64,000 nucleotides of DNA from Saposhnikovia divaricata (GCA_036435485.1 CM071597.1:147371647-147435646), one strand, 5' to 3'. Counted from the first letter of the stretch, positions 11,953-23,040 are shown. Notes: generated by a model not told the origin, from the letters alone. Translations and numbers: made by a program.

Positions 11953-12131
11953 GACCCAAGTTGATGGTAAAGAAGTCAAAGCCCAAGTGTGGGATACCTG
12001 TTGGTCAAGAATGTTTTAGAGCTGTTACTTCTGCTTATTATAGAGGTGCTGTTGGTGCTCTTTTGGTTTATGATATTATTAGAAGACCTACTTTTGATAG
12101 TATCAAACGCTGGTTGGATGAGCTTAATAGT

Positions 12132-12139
<8 letters not shown>
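11953..12139 (+). pseudogene. Captured RABA (Rab11-type) small GTPase fragment
   Basis: The plus strand reads QTQVDGKEVKAQVWDT and then, after a one-base frameshift at about 12000, GQECFRAVTSAYYRGAVGAL and LVYDIIRRPTFDSIKRWLDE. This is the switch II region of plant RABA/Rab11 GTPases: WDTAGQE is the G3 box and YYRGAVGALLVYDI the following strand. The frameshift falls inside the G3 box and the usual Arg of GQERF is Cys, so no GTP hydrolysis would be possible. P-loop, G4 and G5 motifs and the prenylated tail are absent. The fragment ends abruptly in a CT microsatellite. RAB proteins direct vesicle traffic at the trans-Golgi; this piece is a capture relic. Sub-family (RABA5-like) is a guess. Confidence 0.85.

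Positions 12140-12215
<76 letters not shown>
12137..12215. repeat. (CT)n microsatellite
   Basis: About 78 bp of CT dinucleotides directly abutting the RABA fragment. Confidence 0.95.
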
Positions 12216-12220
<5 letters not shown>

Positions 12221-12670
12221 TCATTCTACTGTTTATGAATTTTATGAAATACCCAATTGCTGATTTTGATTAATTTGTTTTTTTCATGGGGTTTAAAGAT
12301 TTGATTTGTTTCTTGTGCAATTTGATTCTTGATATGAGTTTAGTTTTTAATGGTTCTGTGAAAGTTTGTTAATTGAAATTTCAAAGTTGGTTACTTGAAT
12401 TATTTAGCATTTACCTTAATATTTTTACTTGAATATGTAAAATCCCTTTAATTTTGTTCCATTGTCTTTTGCGTATATATGATTCTGTTCCTCTACTTGA
12501 TTACTTCACATCAAATGCCTTTCTATATAGCTTGCACTCCATCTATTTTTCATTTATTTGTTTGACATGAATAACCTCTGTAGTTGATGCAATTGTCTTC
12601 CTAGTTGGCATCAATATATACAGGTTCTATTTTTCATTTGTCTATCGGAAAAGTTGTAAATTAAATTGTT
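12216..12670. other. Intron-like T-rich sequence in CACTA 1
   Basis: T-rich, no coding signal, resembling plant intron sequence between the RABA piece and the next exon-like segment. Confidence 0.3.
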
Positions 12671-12679
12671 TTGAGTAGG

Positions 12680-13500
12680 TGCTGCCAAGGGGTGATCACC
12701 CTTCTCATTTATGTGTTCTATTTTGAGGGAATTCAGCTTCCTGAAAATTTACAACGTGGAGCTGTTCTTTATCTATATTCTTTAATCTCTTCAAGTGAGA
12801 TCCTATTGTCATCATACTTGCCAGATCATGGTGTTGGAGAGGCCAATGTGAAGTAATTCAAAATCTGATTAATGTCACACAAACTGTAGCAGTAAATTCA
12901 TCACCATAGAAGGGTTTGCCTGTTAAAAATGTAAGTAAGTCAGAACCAATGTATTCAGTGGTTAGTAGTTCCAAAGACCAAGAAGATGTCACTTATGCTA
13001 AGAAAGCTGAGACACACTCAACTCCAAGGTTGGTTTCCCGCATTTAAACATCTTTATTTGATTTTTTTTTCTTTTAATTGCATGTTATATCCATGCCAAT
13101 ATGTATTTAAAGTATTTAGGTAAAGGCCATAAATATAGACTGAACCACTCCTTGCTAGTCTGGTAATGTGTTAAGTTACCCTGCAGTTGTATTGATTAGT
13201 CTGAAGTTTTAGGTGCAGTAGTGAAGAACTTACACGCTGCCATCTTTTTGTATATCAAAGGAATGCAACTATATTACATTGCAACAATGTTCTATGATTA
13301 TATTCCAACCTTTAATGTTTGCCACTGGTAAAAGACACCAGTGTTCCTCCGCGTATACACTCTAACTTCGATTTATTTTCCTGAGTTACCATATAATTTT
13401 GTGCAGAAACACTTCTTCATTTTCATCAGGGCATGGTGTGCTGTCTACAAGAGATTTGCAGAAGACTGAGGAGTGGCATTCAGATTTACTTGGCTATTGT
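12680..13500 (+). pseudogene. Exon-like captured segments of unidentified gene, CACTA 1
   Basis: Two stretches look like exons of a decayed gene. The first (about 12680-13028) follows a TTTTGAGTAG acceptor-like site; parts read EGIQLPENLQRGAVLYLYSL and, in another frame, KSEPMYSVVSSSKDQEDVTY, ending at CTCCAAG/GTTGG. The second (about 13405-13500) follows TTTGTGCAG and reads NTSSFSSGHGVLSTRDLQKT. T-rich sequence between them looks intronic. Stops and frame changes are present. I do not recognise the family. The same orientation as the exon at 13838 suggests one source gene. Confidence 0.4.
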
Positions 13501-13837
13501 TCAAAACCTAGCCTGTGTATGGGCATTCTTTTAATTTTAAAACTTTCGAAAGGGCCTTTTTTATTCTTGTGGCCTGGCCTGGTAAGTACCTAGCCGGGTG
13601 AATAGATACTTTAATTGTTTAGTTCTTAATCTCCTATACGTATTCATTTTGGAGCAAAAAAAATTTTAGAGTGTAGTTTCATTTGAACAAGCTATAGCTT
13701 GGAAAGTCCTAGCTGTAGAAGAGAACACTGTCCATTTCCTTGCATTATCTTTTGTGAACTGGTCTTTCATGTGACCATTTGTATCATTTCATTTTGATTA
13801 AGGTTTTCAGATGCTTATTGTAGAATGTTTTGTGCAG

Positions 13838-14144
13838 GGCCTTGCTGCAAGTGTTTCCCTGCAAAATTTTGGAAGTGACCTTCAAAATTCATGTAACTTG
13901 AAAACCGCATATAATAGCATACAAATCTAGATGTCCTCCTGCTTCTGAAGTCAGTTCTGCTGATACAGAATATGAGAATTGTGATGTTGCAGGAGAGAAA
14001 CTTTCAATTGCCACAATCAATGCCAAGGCAGATTTTGAGAGTGAAGTTAGGTCACCGACAAATGCATTATGGTTTTTAGTCGTATGTGGTGTGCTAATTA
14101 CGTTTGCAATTGTTGTAATTATATATTGTTATGGATATTTTTAG
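13838..14144 (+). pseudogene. Captured terminal exon with C-terminal membrane anchor, unidentified
   Basis: Preceded by TTTTGTGCAG (acceptor). It first reads GLAASVSLQNFGSDLQNSCN, then a frame change near 13925, then PPASEVSSADTEYENCDVAG and an acidic stretch, and ends NALWFLVVCGVLITFAIVVI plus a few residues before TAG at 14142-14144. The last ~22 residues form one clear hydrophobic segment right before the stop, so the source protein was probably tail-anchored. I cannot name it. It lies just inside the right subterminal repeats. Confidence 0.45.
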
Positions 14145-14269
14145 AACAATTTATGTTTGTGATTCAGAATGGATTTGAAGATTTTTTTATGTATATTTGT
14201 TGCATTGTCTAAGACTCATTTTGAGGTATATAACAAAGAAACCGTTGTCTAACTAAATCAAATACAACA

Positions 14270-14881
14270 AACACAATGAAACACAACACACTATAACAAA
14301 AACCATTGTCTTTTTGATTGAACGACAACAGTCATGGTTTAGAAAGCACTTGTCTGAAATGATTTCAGGCAAGAGTTTTTTAATAGATTGTTGTTGTTTT
14401 TAGGTATCAGACAACAGTTTTCATAACTAGACACGTTGTGTGGAAACCTTTGTGATAACGGTTTGTGTATCGTTGTCTGATACATGTATCAGACGGCATC
14501 TCAATAGACGATGGGAAAAAAGTATCAGACAACGGGCAAAAATAGTTGTCACATAATTCTTTTTTATATGAAACCATTGTTTGTCATGCTCTCCAACAAC
14601 GGTTTTATTCGGTTGTCTTTTCCATTGAAGAACAACGGTCGTGGTTTTTAGACCAAGTGTCTCAAATGATTTCAGACAACCATTTTTCAATCTACTGTTG
14701 TTGTTTCTAGGTTTCATACAACATTTTCTAGAACAAGGTATGTTGTCTTGTACATGATCAGATAACGATTTGCTGTGTGTTGTCTGAGGTGTGTATCGGA
14801 CGGCTTCTCAATAGTCGACAGTTTTTGGTATATTCAGACAACATATTTTGCATGTTGTCTAAAGCAAAAATCCTTGTAGTG
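14270..14881. repeat. Right subterminal repeats of CACTA 1
   Basis: Dense copies of CAGACAAC, TGTTGTCTGA and relatives, about one every 30-40 bp, mirroring the left end. Ends CCTTGTAGTG at 14881. Confidence 0.85.
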
Positions 14882-14971
14882 GTATAATAATAAACCCCGA
14901 CCCAAGTCTCGAAAAAAGTCGTTAAAACTTCAAGGAAAACCTGATCAGTTTTCCTAGAAGTTGGGGGCAAA
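14882..14971 (+). mobile_element. Tat 3' region and polypurine tract
   Basis: The Tat sequence resumes after the CACTA element. AGAAGTTGGGGGCAAA (14956-14971) is the polypurine tract typical of this lineage, followed by TGATATGGGC. Confidence 0.75.
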
Positions 14972-15476
14972 TGATATGGGCTAAAAATAAGTCCTAAAGG
15001 CACATTTAATGCGGCATTAATTAAACCTAGAATGGTCCAAATACGAAGCCCATTAATGAGGCCCAAAACCCTAATTAAATATTAATTTCGTAATTAATAT
15101 TAGGGGTAATAAAACAGCTGGTAAATATAAATTAAAAATGGATACTACATCTACAAGGAGTAGCCTCCAAGGCACACAATCATACAAGGAAACAGACTCC
15201 TACAATGTAGGAGTCTAGAACCTTTCTCAAAGGAGGTGGCTTGCCCACCAAATCTCCAAATCCTACCATAATTCTAAGGCTTCCGCTGCCAATATAAGGG
15301 CCTGACCCCTCATTCTCAAAACTACGTTTTGGCTTGATTCTCAATAACGAGATACGTAGGCACTCTGTGAGGACCGATTAGTCTCGAACACGGAAAAAAA
15401 AGCTCGAAGCTCACCAACTCCTTTGCATAAAATATACACAGCCGCAATTCGATAACCTAGTTTTTATTTCACAACA
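14972..15476 (+). mobile_element. 3' LTR of the Tat element
   Basis: Starts TGATATGGGCTAAAA and most likely ends TTTCACAACA, about 505 bp. It contains ACTACGTTTTGGCTTGATTC followed by GAGATACGTAGGCACTC, a block characteristic of Tat-type LTRs around the transcript end. The right boundary is not confirmed by a target duplication because the 5' end of the element is outside the window. Confidence 0.7.
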
Positions 15477-15654
15477 GTTATTGTAATATCATTGCAAAAA
15501 TAAATTAGATTATTTGAATTCTGTCGAATACGACTTCTATTTAACTAAGGTAATCTTTAGCTATTAGTTTAAAAGAATCTAGATCGTTAATTAAGTTTAA
15601 TCTAATGATTAGTATATGTTTGGTGGTTGTATTGACAACCAAATATCTAACTTA
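15477..15654. other. Flank between the Tat LTR and CACTA 2
   Basis: AT-rich, no feature seen. It is either host DNA or the LTR tail if the LTR is longer than called. Confidence 0.4.
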
Positions 15655-16200
15655 CACTACAAGAAAATCGTTTTAAACCGACCGTCAAAAATGGTTGGTT
15701 ATAAATGGAATCGGTCGGTTTAACGACTAAAACCGACCAAAATCGGATGGTTGGTTTAAGCCTGGTTGGTTATGTCATTTGGTCGGGTTTAACACACATA
15801 ACCGACCAATAATTTGGTCGGTTATATGTGTTTATAAATTCTCTAATGTGGGGTCCGAATTGGACATGTGGCACCACGTGGCACCACGTGGCGACAGCTG
15901 TCAACAGACGTCGGCAACACATAACCGACCGACAGCGGTCGGTTATGACTTCAAAAAAGAAAAAAATACCTTTTGACTGGCACACATAACCGACCATAGT
16001 CAAACGTGCACAATCGGTCGGTTTAATGCCAGTAGTTGTGCTAATTTGTATAACCGACCACTTATAACCGACCACCATAATATAACCGACCACCTTCGAA
16101 GGGATCGAATGGTAAAAAACGGTCGGTTTTTCTGGGAATTGAAGGGTAAAAAGTGGTCGGTTCTAAGGCTCGTCGGTCGGTTTTCTGGGTTTTTTTAAAA
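15655..16200. repeat. Left subterminal repeats of CACTA 2
   Basis: More than twenty copies of ACCGACC / GGTCGGTT in both orientations, often as TATAACCGACCA. Confidence 0.9.
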
Positions 16201-17178
16201 AAAAATAATTACAGGTTTTGCGAGTACTGCAACCTGCCATTCCATTTCAATATTAACAATTCACCACCATTCAACTTCATAATAACATAATCAAACATAC
16301 AAACATAAAAATTTCATAAGTTCGATCATTCCAAAAAATATAAAAACCACGTTCATACAGACATTCCAAGTTTTCTGGTCATTCCAACTAATTATAAACA
16401 GCTTAGAACAAAGGGAAAACAAAATAAAAATGATCCAAGGCTGCTAAGAGCATACCTCTAACTGGAGCACCATCCATCAACTCGAATTTTGCTAGCGTCT
16501 CTGGTCTGCACAGAAGAAATTAAGGTAAGACTAGGTGCTCTGATCTTACTTGGGTAGACTCTAGGAAAAATATGACAATTAAGAGGATACAACAGCCAAA
16601 ACTTAAGAGTTTCCACGACAGCAGAAGATTAAATTCATAAAGCAATTTGTAAAGTTATTAGATCAGGGTCACCTTCTTGTACAGAGATGTTCTCAACATA
16701 GGTTTGGAATTTAGCAACTACTTTTGTATTAGTAGATTTGATTGGAGATGGCTTCCCCATGAATTATACAAGTAACATGTACTGGAAACCAACTGCAACA
16801 ACATCAAACTTATGGTCAGTTACGGAAGATGAGCAGTGAGTGAGTGTCAATTCGGTCAATTTATTCAATCAAAAAAAGAAACAGCATTCCAAAACTATTG
16901 TAGAAGCTATATGCAGACCAGGTAGGAGCCTCTGTGGTTACAAATAAGTTTGTAAATATTAAATCATAGGTATATAAAACTACTGATAGACAATTGCAAG
17001 TTATATAAACCGATGCCTGAACTTCCATACTCATAAAATACTAACTGCATACAACATGTGTACATTAAGTGATGGATTGCTTGGGATAGTAAACTGCAAT
17101 TTGCTGTAGTCAACCAAAAGCTATCATTTACTGAATAACTATGTTGTCTACTTGAGAGGCATACTAAGGACTCTAATA
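16201..17178 (-). other. Exon/intron-like interior of CACTA 2
   Basis: On the minus strand two pieces look exonic: about 16457-16495 reads TLAKFELMDGAPVR and ends at G/GTATGC, and about 16670-16760 reads MGKPSPIKSTNTKVVAKFQT then YVENISVQEG. I recognise neither. The rest is intron-like. Confidence 0.3.
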
Positions 17179-17210
17179 TCAGAAAAGGAAACTAAAAACA
17201 ATTCTTACGG

Positions 17211-17350
17211 AGAAGAAGAGGAAGATAGGACAGCCCTTGGGATCCTCTCCTGCTATTCTCCTCGCGTCATCAGAAGCAATATTTAGCTTCTTGTTTCCAT
17301 TAGGCATCGATGACCACACATTGTAAGCTATTCTCCAATCTGATCCTGCT
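17211..17350 (-). pseudogene. Exon-like captured segment of unidentified gene, CACTA 2
   Basis: On the minus strand an open segment lies between a TAGCAG acceptor and a TTCTCC/GTAAGAA donor. It reads SDWRIAYNVWSSMPNGNKKL, NIASDDARRIAGEDPKG, CPIFLFF. The clean splice signals and ordinary protein composition suggest a captured exon. I do not recognise the protein and no catalytic motif is visible. It shares its strand with the weaker pieces at 16457-16760, so one source gene is possible. Confidence 0.4.
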
Positions 17351-17418
17351 AGCAAAAATATTTCAAAAGACAAATGATTAAAACTAGAAGTCTGATCATA
17401 TAATGGTCTTGAGACCAA

Positions 17419-18001
17419 GATCTAGTATTGGGAAACCATCTTTTTCCTGATTTAAGAAGTGTAAAGGAACCATTAGCAGCTGAGATGGTCCGTGCAAAAT
17501 ATTAAAACTCTACATTTATACAACAGATTTATTTGATTTCTGAACTTACAAAGTTAACAGGTTGAAGGCTCATTTGAGCATATATTTCATCTGTCTCTCT
17601 TTGTTTCCGAAGTTGCTGTCCACTTTGTGGAAATTGCCACCTGTTAGAGGAGTCCACCTATTAGCTAGCTCTTAAGATGAACGCAAGTTTTTTTAATTGA
17701 GAAGCTATAAAAGAAGCTCATCGCACCTGCTAACGTGATCCAAAGTAAGCTAAAGAAGCTCATCGCACCTGCTAACGCAAGTTTTTTTAATTGGAAGCAA
17801 GTGACTGAGAGAGTAAGAGGGAGGGAGTTGTGAAAATTTGGGGGAGGGAGTTCTGAAAATTTGGTCGGAAAAGTTGCCACTCTTGCAATTGATATTGTGC
17901 CACTCTTGTAATCTGTTTTCATTTTTTCATTAGATATATTGTTAAATTTTTTTTAAAATAATTCATTAATTATTCTTATTAAAGGTGGATGAGATTCCCG
18001 G
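17419..18001. other. Non-coding interior of CACTA 2
   Basis: Contains a local direct duplication: GAAGCTCATCGCACCTGCTA with CGCAAGTTTTTTTAATTG occurs twice between 17690 and 17790. No gene seen. Confidence 0.4.
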
Positions 18002-19748
18002 TGTAAAAACACCTCAATCACCATCTCAATTCGTCACAAAAATTTACCAACACAACCCAATATCATTCCACTTCCAAACATCATTTATCTTATCATTTTC
18101 GACTATAACACCTTAGAAATTCTATAATAAAACATTAACCATCAATCCACTGCATACCAAACTTGGTAATCAGCTAAATAAGCTCATAACTAACAACTTT
18201 CATTTATAGACCTCCTTCAAATAAGGTATTTAACTTACTCAAAATTACCCCCCAAAACATGGTGACAAATCTGGAACTTTAAAATGCTATCGCACCCTTT
18301 ACTCAAATATTTTAAATAAATCCAAAAATGATCATTTAATTACAAAATTTTCCAGATTTTTCACTTCAATATTGACCAAGTCTACCATAAAAAGTTCAGA
18401 GCAAAATTCCTAATTTAACACCCAAAACCGAATGCTTAAATATACAACTTGACACAGAAATTTCTGCGCTGCGCAGCCTTCACTAAAATGGGTATAATTC
18501 TTAACTCGTTTACTCTTTGGATGCAAGGTTTTCGCGTAAGTAAACTAGACTCCAATTAGAAAAACTTTTATTAAGGGTTCACTGCCCAGAACAGAGCACA
18601 ACACATTCGAATTCTTCTTGCAAGAACAGGGCAGTAGCCGTGTAAACAAAACCAACTGTTTTCATGTTTTTCATGCTTAAAACACATAAAACATCTACAA
18701 ATTTGAAAAACCCTAAATCAACTAATAAAACCCTAATTTATAATAAGCAACATACACCATAATTAAGCTTAAGAATCCACTAATCATACCTTCCACAAGC
18801 TTAAAGACAAGTAGCAAGTTTCAATTTCACCATGATTTCACTTTTTCACCAAAATACTATTCATCATCTTCTTCCTTCTTCCAATCCACCAAAAACACAA
18901 GCCAATCCTCAATACAAGCTTTACCCACCATGAATATGTGTTTAAACTTTGATCTCAAGTACTCATCAAGCAATTCCCGAGCTTTTTACTCTCGTTTTCT
19001 CTTTTCTCTCTCTTTTTCTCCCGTTTTTCTCTCCTACCTCCATGCATCTCTCCGACATCTCTCCATGTAAATCTCTTCTTCTATCTTCCGTGATGCTCCC
19101 TCTGAAATATCTCTGCATCTCTCCCAATATTCAACAATCTCTCTTGTATTTTCTCTCCTGCATTTTTTTTTGTTTTTTATCCCTCCATCTCTCCCTCTTT
19201 AATTAAACTCCCCAATTCAATAACTCAAAACCCTAATTTTCCCCCCAATTTCTATTTTCTCTCTCCCCGTTTCTGTTTTTCAGCGTGTGTTGTGTGTCTA
19301 CATGGGCTTGGCCCAACTCTTATATGCTCACCACTAACCATTTATTTCGTCCCAATTAAAACACTACTTATTCGTTTTATCTCCTTTCTATTCCACTCGT
19401 AATTGTTTTATTAAAACAATTATTCCCCCAAATTTCCAAAATAATTATACAACTTAACTTAATAAAATAAAGTCGTCAAACCTCCAAAAGTCTCGTATTT
19501 TAAATAATTACGAGTCCACTTGAAATTTCCCGGAAAAATCCTAAAATTCATCCACCGTCAAATAATTAATATTTGACATCATAATTTAATCCTTAACCAA
19601 TAAAATAAAATATTCCTCAAAATCCATAATTTATCGATTCGATCTCTAAATTCTTCATTATCTCCAAAACAGTTCAAAATTTAACCATAATAAATCTTAT
19701 TCTCAATAAAATAATCAAAATTTATATTTTCGGAATCGGGATGTTACA
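18002..19748 (-). mobile_element. Probable solo LTR of a Ty3 element nested in CACTA 2
   Basis: On the minus strand the sequence starts TGTAACATCCCGATTCCGAA, a typical Ty3 LTR beginning. On the plus strand the block ends GGGATGTTACA. A CA-ending candidate lies at 18002 (plus-strand TGTAAAAACACC), which would give an LTR of about 1.75 kb. Pyrimidine-rich CTCTCTCC sequence at 18990-19270 may be leader sequence. No gag or pol accompanies it. I found no convincing 5-bp target duplication, so the 18002 boundary is tentative. Confidence 0.5.
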
Positions 19749-19921
19749 TGTGTTTTGACCGATGTTATTGATATTTCAATTATATGTCAATGACATCGGT
19801 TGGCTTGCAATGTGATTTCATAATATATCAAAGAAATCAGTGAAAGAAACATAACACTGAATAACAGGCTTACTGTCCATCAGAGATATTGATACGTGTT
19901 GGTTCACGAGGCTGATTAGCT

Positions 19922-20455
19922 CCATACGGATGTTAATAAATACTCATTTTAGTGTTGGAAAAAAATAGTCAAAAAATAAAAAGGTCGGTTGTTTGTTCAA
20001 GATTTTAACAAAAACGTAGTAAAAGTGTTGTTTCTTATAACGGGGCACGATCTAGATTCACTCAATAGTTTTTTTGAATGATTTCTTCGACGATCGAACC
20101 GTACGAATGTTAATAAACACTCATTTTAGTGTTGGAAAAAATAATCAAAAAATAAAAATGTCGGTTTGTTCAAGATTTTAACAAAAAAGTAGTAAAAATG
20201 TTGTTTCTTATATCGGTGCACGATCTAGATTCACTGAATAATTTTTTTGAATGATTTCTTCGACGATCAAACCGTACGGATGTTAATAAACACTCATTTT
20301 AGTGTTGGAAAAAAATAATCAAAAAATAAAAAGGTTTGGTGGTAGGAGATTTTAACAAAAATGTAGTAAAAGTGCATCTTCTGATAACAGGGCACGATCT
20401 AGATTCACTGAATAACTTTTTTAATGATTTATTCGACGATCGAAACCTTACGTAT
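19922..20455. repeat. ~176-bp tandem array in CACTA 2 (inverted relative to CACTA 1)
   Basis: Three copies. On the complement each reads like the CACTA 1 monomer: CGTACGGTTCGATCGTCGAA, GAAATCATTCAAAAAAA, TTTTGTTAAAATCTTGAACA, CCAACACTAAAATGAGT. The CGTACG junctions lie near 19925, 20099, 20274 and 20447. Confidence 0.9.
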
Positions 20456-20509
20456 GTCAAGAACCATCATTTGTAATGTTATTGCCAAAATTTCAGAAAA
20501 AAATAAAAT

Positions 20510-21845
20510 TATTTGATTGGATAATTTAACGGTCAACTAGTATTTTGACTAGCGATAACGGTCGGTTATATACAGAATCGGTCGATTTTCTTGTTTTTAT
20601 TTTTGAGAGAATGGTCGGTTATATATGAAGACGGTCGGTTTTCTGGGTTTTTAAAGAAAAATTGCAGGTTATGCCATTCCATTTCATTACATTTCAATAT
20701 TACAATCACCACCAAGCCATTCAACATTAACAAACTACAGATTCACCACACCATTCAACTTCATAAAAACATAATTAAACATACAAACATAAATGCTACG
20801 AATTTATAGTTCACAAACAACATTAATACTCAACTTCGTGAAAAGCATCAAAACTAAATTTACAAACATTATTCAATTTCGTCAAAACCATCATCGTCTT
20901 CATCATCACCAGATAATACGATCTTATTCTTCTTCATTTTCTTCACCTTCTTCTTCTTCTTAAACAGTCATTATCATCAAAATACACCAGAGATGTAACC
21001 AAATCATCATTTGATGCAAGTAGTTAGGATACCATTGTAGGATTTCCATGCAGTAAAACACAACGATAACAATGATAAGTATAAAAAAAAATTTGAAATC
21101 CAAAATCATTGATCTATGTATTAGGGGGGTGATTTGGAGAAAGAGTTTTTTTACTCCAAATTTCGAAAATGAAAGTTAAAATGGAGAGGAATTTTGGTGA
21201 AGTGGATGTAGGGATAGAGATGAAATTTGGTGAAGTGGTTTGTTTAAATGAAATTTGGCAAAAAAATTTGAATTTTTTAGTTTGGGCACCATTTTTAAAA
21301 TTTTCGTGAAATCAAGGCTTATTTCCGACCGATATGTGGTCGGTTATGAGTTTGATCAAAAATTTGAATTTTTCATTTGGGCGGTATTTTCGAAAAAAAT
21401 TTAGTTTGGGCTCCATTTTTAAAATTTTGTGAAATCATGGCTTATTTCCGACCGATATGTGGTCGGTTATGAGTTTGATCAAAAATTTGAATTTTTCATT
21501 TGGACGGTATTTTCGAAATTTAGAAATTTGCATAACCGACCACCTAAAACCGATCGTCAATTATAAAACCGACCGACAATTATCAGTCGGGTTTGACATC
21601 TAAAACACGTCATCAAAACGACGACATTTTTTTCGTTTGGTCAAAATGTAATCGACCGTAGTGGTATTGGTCGGTTTTAGATGACGTGTCACATAGACCG
21701 AAAATGTGAGTCAGCAAAATGGGTCCGGGTCCGCACCGATCGATTTTAGATAATCAATTTTATCATAAAACCGACTAACTACGACAACGGTCGGTTATAA
21801 CCTTTGGATTTGTGACGGTCGGTCTAAAGCTGTTTTCTTGTAGTG
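20510..21845. repeat. Right subterminal region of CACTA 2
   Basis: GGTCGGTTAT / ACCGACC motifs at 20530-20650 and 21310-21845. Between them lie A/T-rich sequence, a CTTCTT run at 20905-20965 and a ~115-bp direct repeat (21270-21390 and 21400-21520, each with CGACCGATATGTGGTCGGTT). Confidence 0.8.
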
Positions 21846-21848
21846 TTA

Positions 21849-22421
21849 TGTTTATTATATATAGGATATAAATTCTATCTAATATTTGAACGAGAAAGCT
21901 TATATAGGATATAAATTCTAATATTTGAACGAAAATCCCCATTATTCGGTTACATAATTTTGGGAAAATATGAAGACTCGGTTTTTATTAAACAGTCATC
22001 ATAATTTCCATCAAAATTTCTAAGAATAAGGAGGCTTATTTCATCGCTAAAGGTACGGTTGTGAAAGTTTGGATATAAGGATACCCCACTAATAATTAAT
22101 CCTCTTGTCTTCGCTTACAACTTAGAGCAAGTCTAACAGATCCTACCTTCTAACTTAAATTATAAGAAATTAGGTCTGCTCCAACAGCATTTTAATTTTT
22201 CCTTAAAAAGTTAAGATCTTCATGTCATATCATCCCTTATCTATAAGTATTCCCTTATTTCACTTTTATCATAAAATATTATTTTCTTCCTTCTTTATAT
22301 TTATTATTTAATAAATATAAGGATCAATTATAAGGTGTTGAGTTGTCATAACTTATAATATCCTAAATCACTAAGAACTTAATATTTTATAATATTTATA
22401 AGGAAAACACAAGGAAGCTTT
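21849..22421. other. Flank of CACTA 2 with the left part of an interrupted MITE
   Basis: A local 38-bp near-duplication (TATATAGGATATAAATTCTA at about 21859 and 21900) lies at the start. From about 22123 (TAGAGCAAGTCTAACAG) the sequence looks like one arm of a small element whose other terminus follows CACTA 3 at 29797-29811. No gene seen. Confidence 0.45.
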
Positions 22422-22429
22422 CACTACGC

Positions 22430-23040
22430 CATAAACGCTCAAATGCAACGCCCTGTTTATTGTTGTTTTAGGCCAAAAAAGCGTTGCATTAGACCAAATG
22501 CAACACCAGGGGGCGTTGCATTCGAGACCGTCTCGTTAGACCCCATAATCCAACGCTTTCTGGCATCTAATGTAACAGCAATAAGCGTTGCATCTGACAT
22601 GTAATGCAACACCACAACAAGCAAATGCAACACCAAAGAGGCGTTGCAATTGACATTAGATAAAATTACAATTCCACGTCACTAAGTGGGTCCCACTAGC
22701 TTGCCACGTCATCAATGGGTCCAGTTGGCATGCCACGTCGACAACAGTCCAGTTGGCATGCCACGTCATCATTGGTACATGTGGCATGCCACGTCATCAG
22801 TGGGCCCACTAGGATGCCATGTCAGCAATGAGGTCCACATGCCATGTCAACATAGGGCCCACATGCCACGTCAGCAATGGGTCCTACATGCCATATCAGC
22901 AGTGGGCCCACAACATGTAATGCAACACTATATTTACCAAATGCAACACTATCATGTTCTTGAAATGAAACACTAAAATATCAAATACAACGCTACAAAG
23001 TTCTAGAAATGCAACACTAAAAATATCAAATGTTACGCTT
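22430..23040. repeat. Left subterminal repeats of CACTA 3
   Basis: AAATGCAAC(A/G)C words every 20-40 bp, and at 22680-22920 a run of ATGCCACGTCANCAATGGG(C/T)CC units. Confidence 0.85.

Larger units (their letters stand above)
8423..14881. mobile_element. Non-autonomous CACTA transposon 1, complete (6459 bp)
   Basis: The left end reads CACTACAAGAAATCTGG and the right end, on the complement, CACTACAAGGATTTTTGC. Both are flanked by the 3-bp direct repeat GTA (8420-8422 and 14882-14884), as expected for CACTA (En/Spm) insertion. The first and last ~600 bp are filled with variants of AGACAAC and TGTTGTCTGA in both orientations, the subterminal repeats to which CACTA transposases bind. No TNP2-like transposase reading frame is present, so it would need an autonomous relative. 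Inside are a ~173-bp tandem array, a RABA GTPase fragment, a CT microsatellite and unidentified exon-like pieces. It is inserted in the 3' region of the Tat element. Confidence 0.92.
15655..21845. mobile_element. Non-autonomous CACTA transposon 2, complete (6191 bp)
   Basis: The terminal inverted repeats match over about 31 bp: CACTACAAGAAAATCGTTTT at the left and CACTACAAGAAAACAGCTTT on the complement at the right, both followed by A(A/G)ACCGACCGTC. The 3-bp target duplication TTA is perfect (15652-15654 and 21846-21848). Both ends carry many copies of ACCGACC / GGTCGGTTA, the subterminal repeat of this family and different from CACTA 1. No transposase is seen. The interior holds exon-like pieces, a reverse-orientation LTR and three copies of the ~176-bp tandem unit also found in CACTA 1. 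Confidence 0.93.

Noticed and set aside
11976..12273. Arg/Glu or Leu/Ser dipeptide proteins
   Set aside because: Products of the CT microsatellite. The true signal there is the RABA fragment in a different reading.
15770..16093. Minus-strand frame of 107 codons at the left end of CACTA 2
   Set aside because: Made of translated GGTCGGTTAT subterminal repeats.
18949..19206. Ser/Leu/Phe-rich plus-strand frame
   Set aside because: CTCTCTCC-rich leader-like DNA within the probable LTR; no homology.
22686..22976. 96-codon frame in the left subterminal region of CACTA 3
   Set aside because: Translation of the CCACGTCA repeat; His/Pro/Met-rich with the repeat's period.
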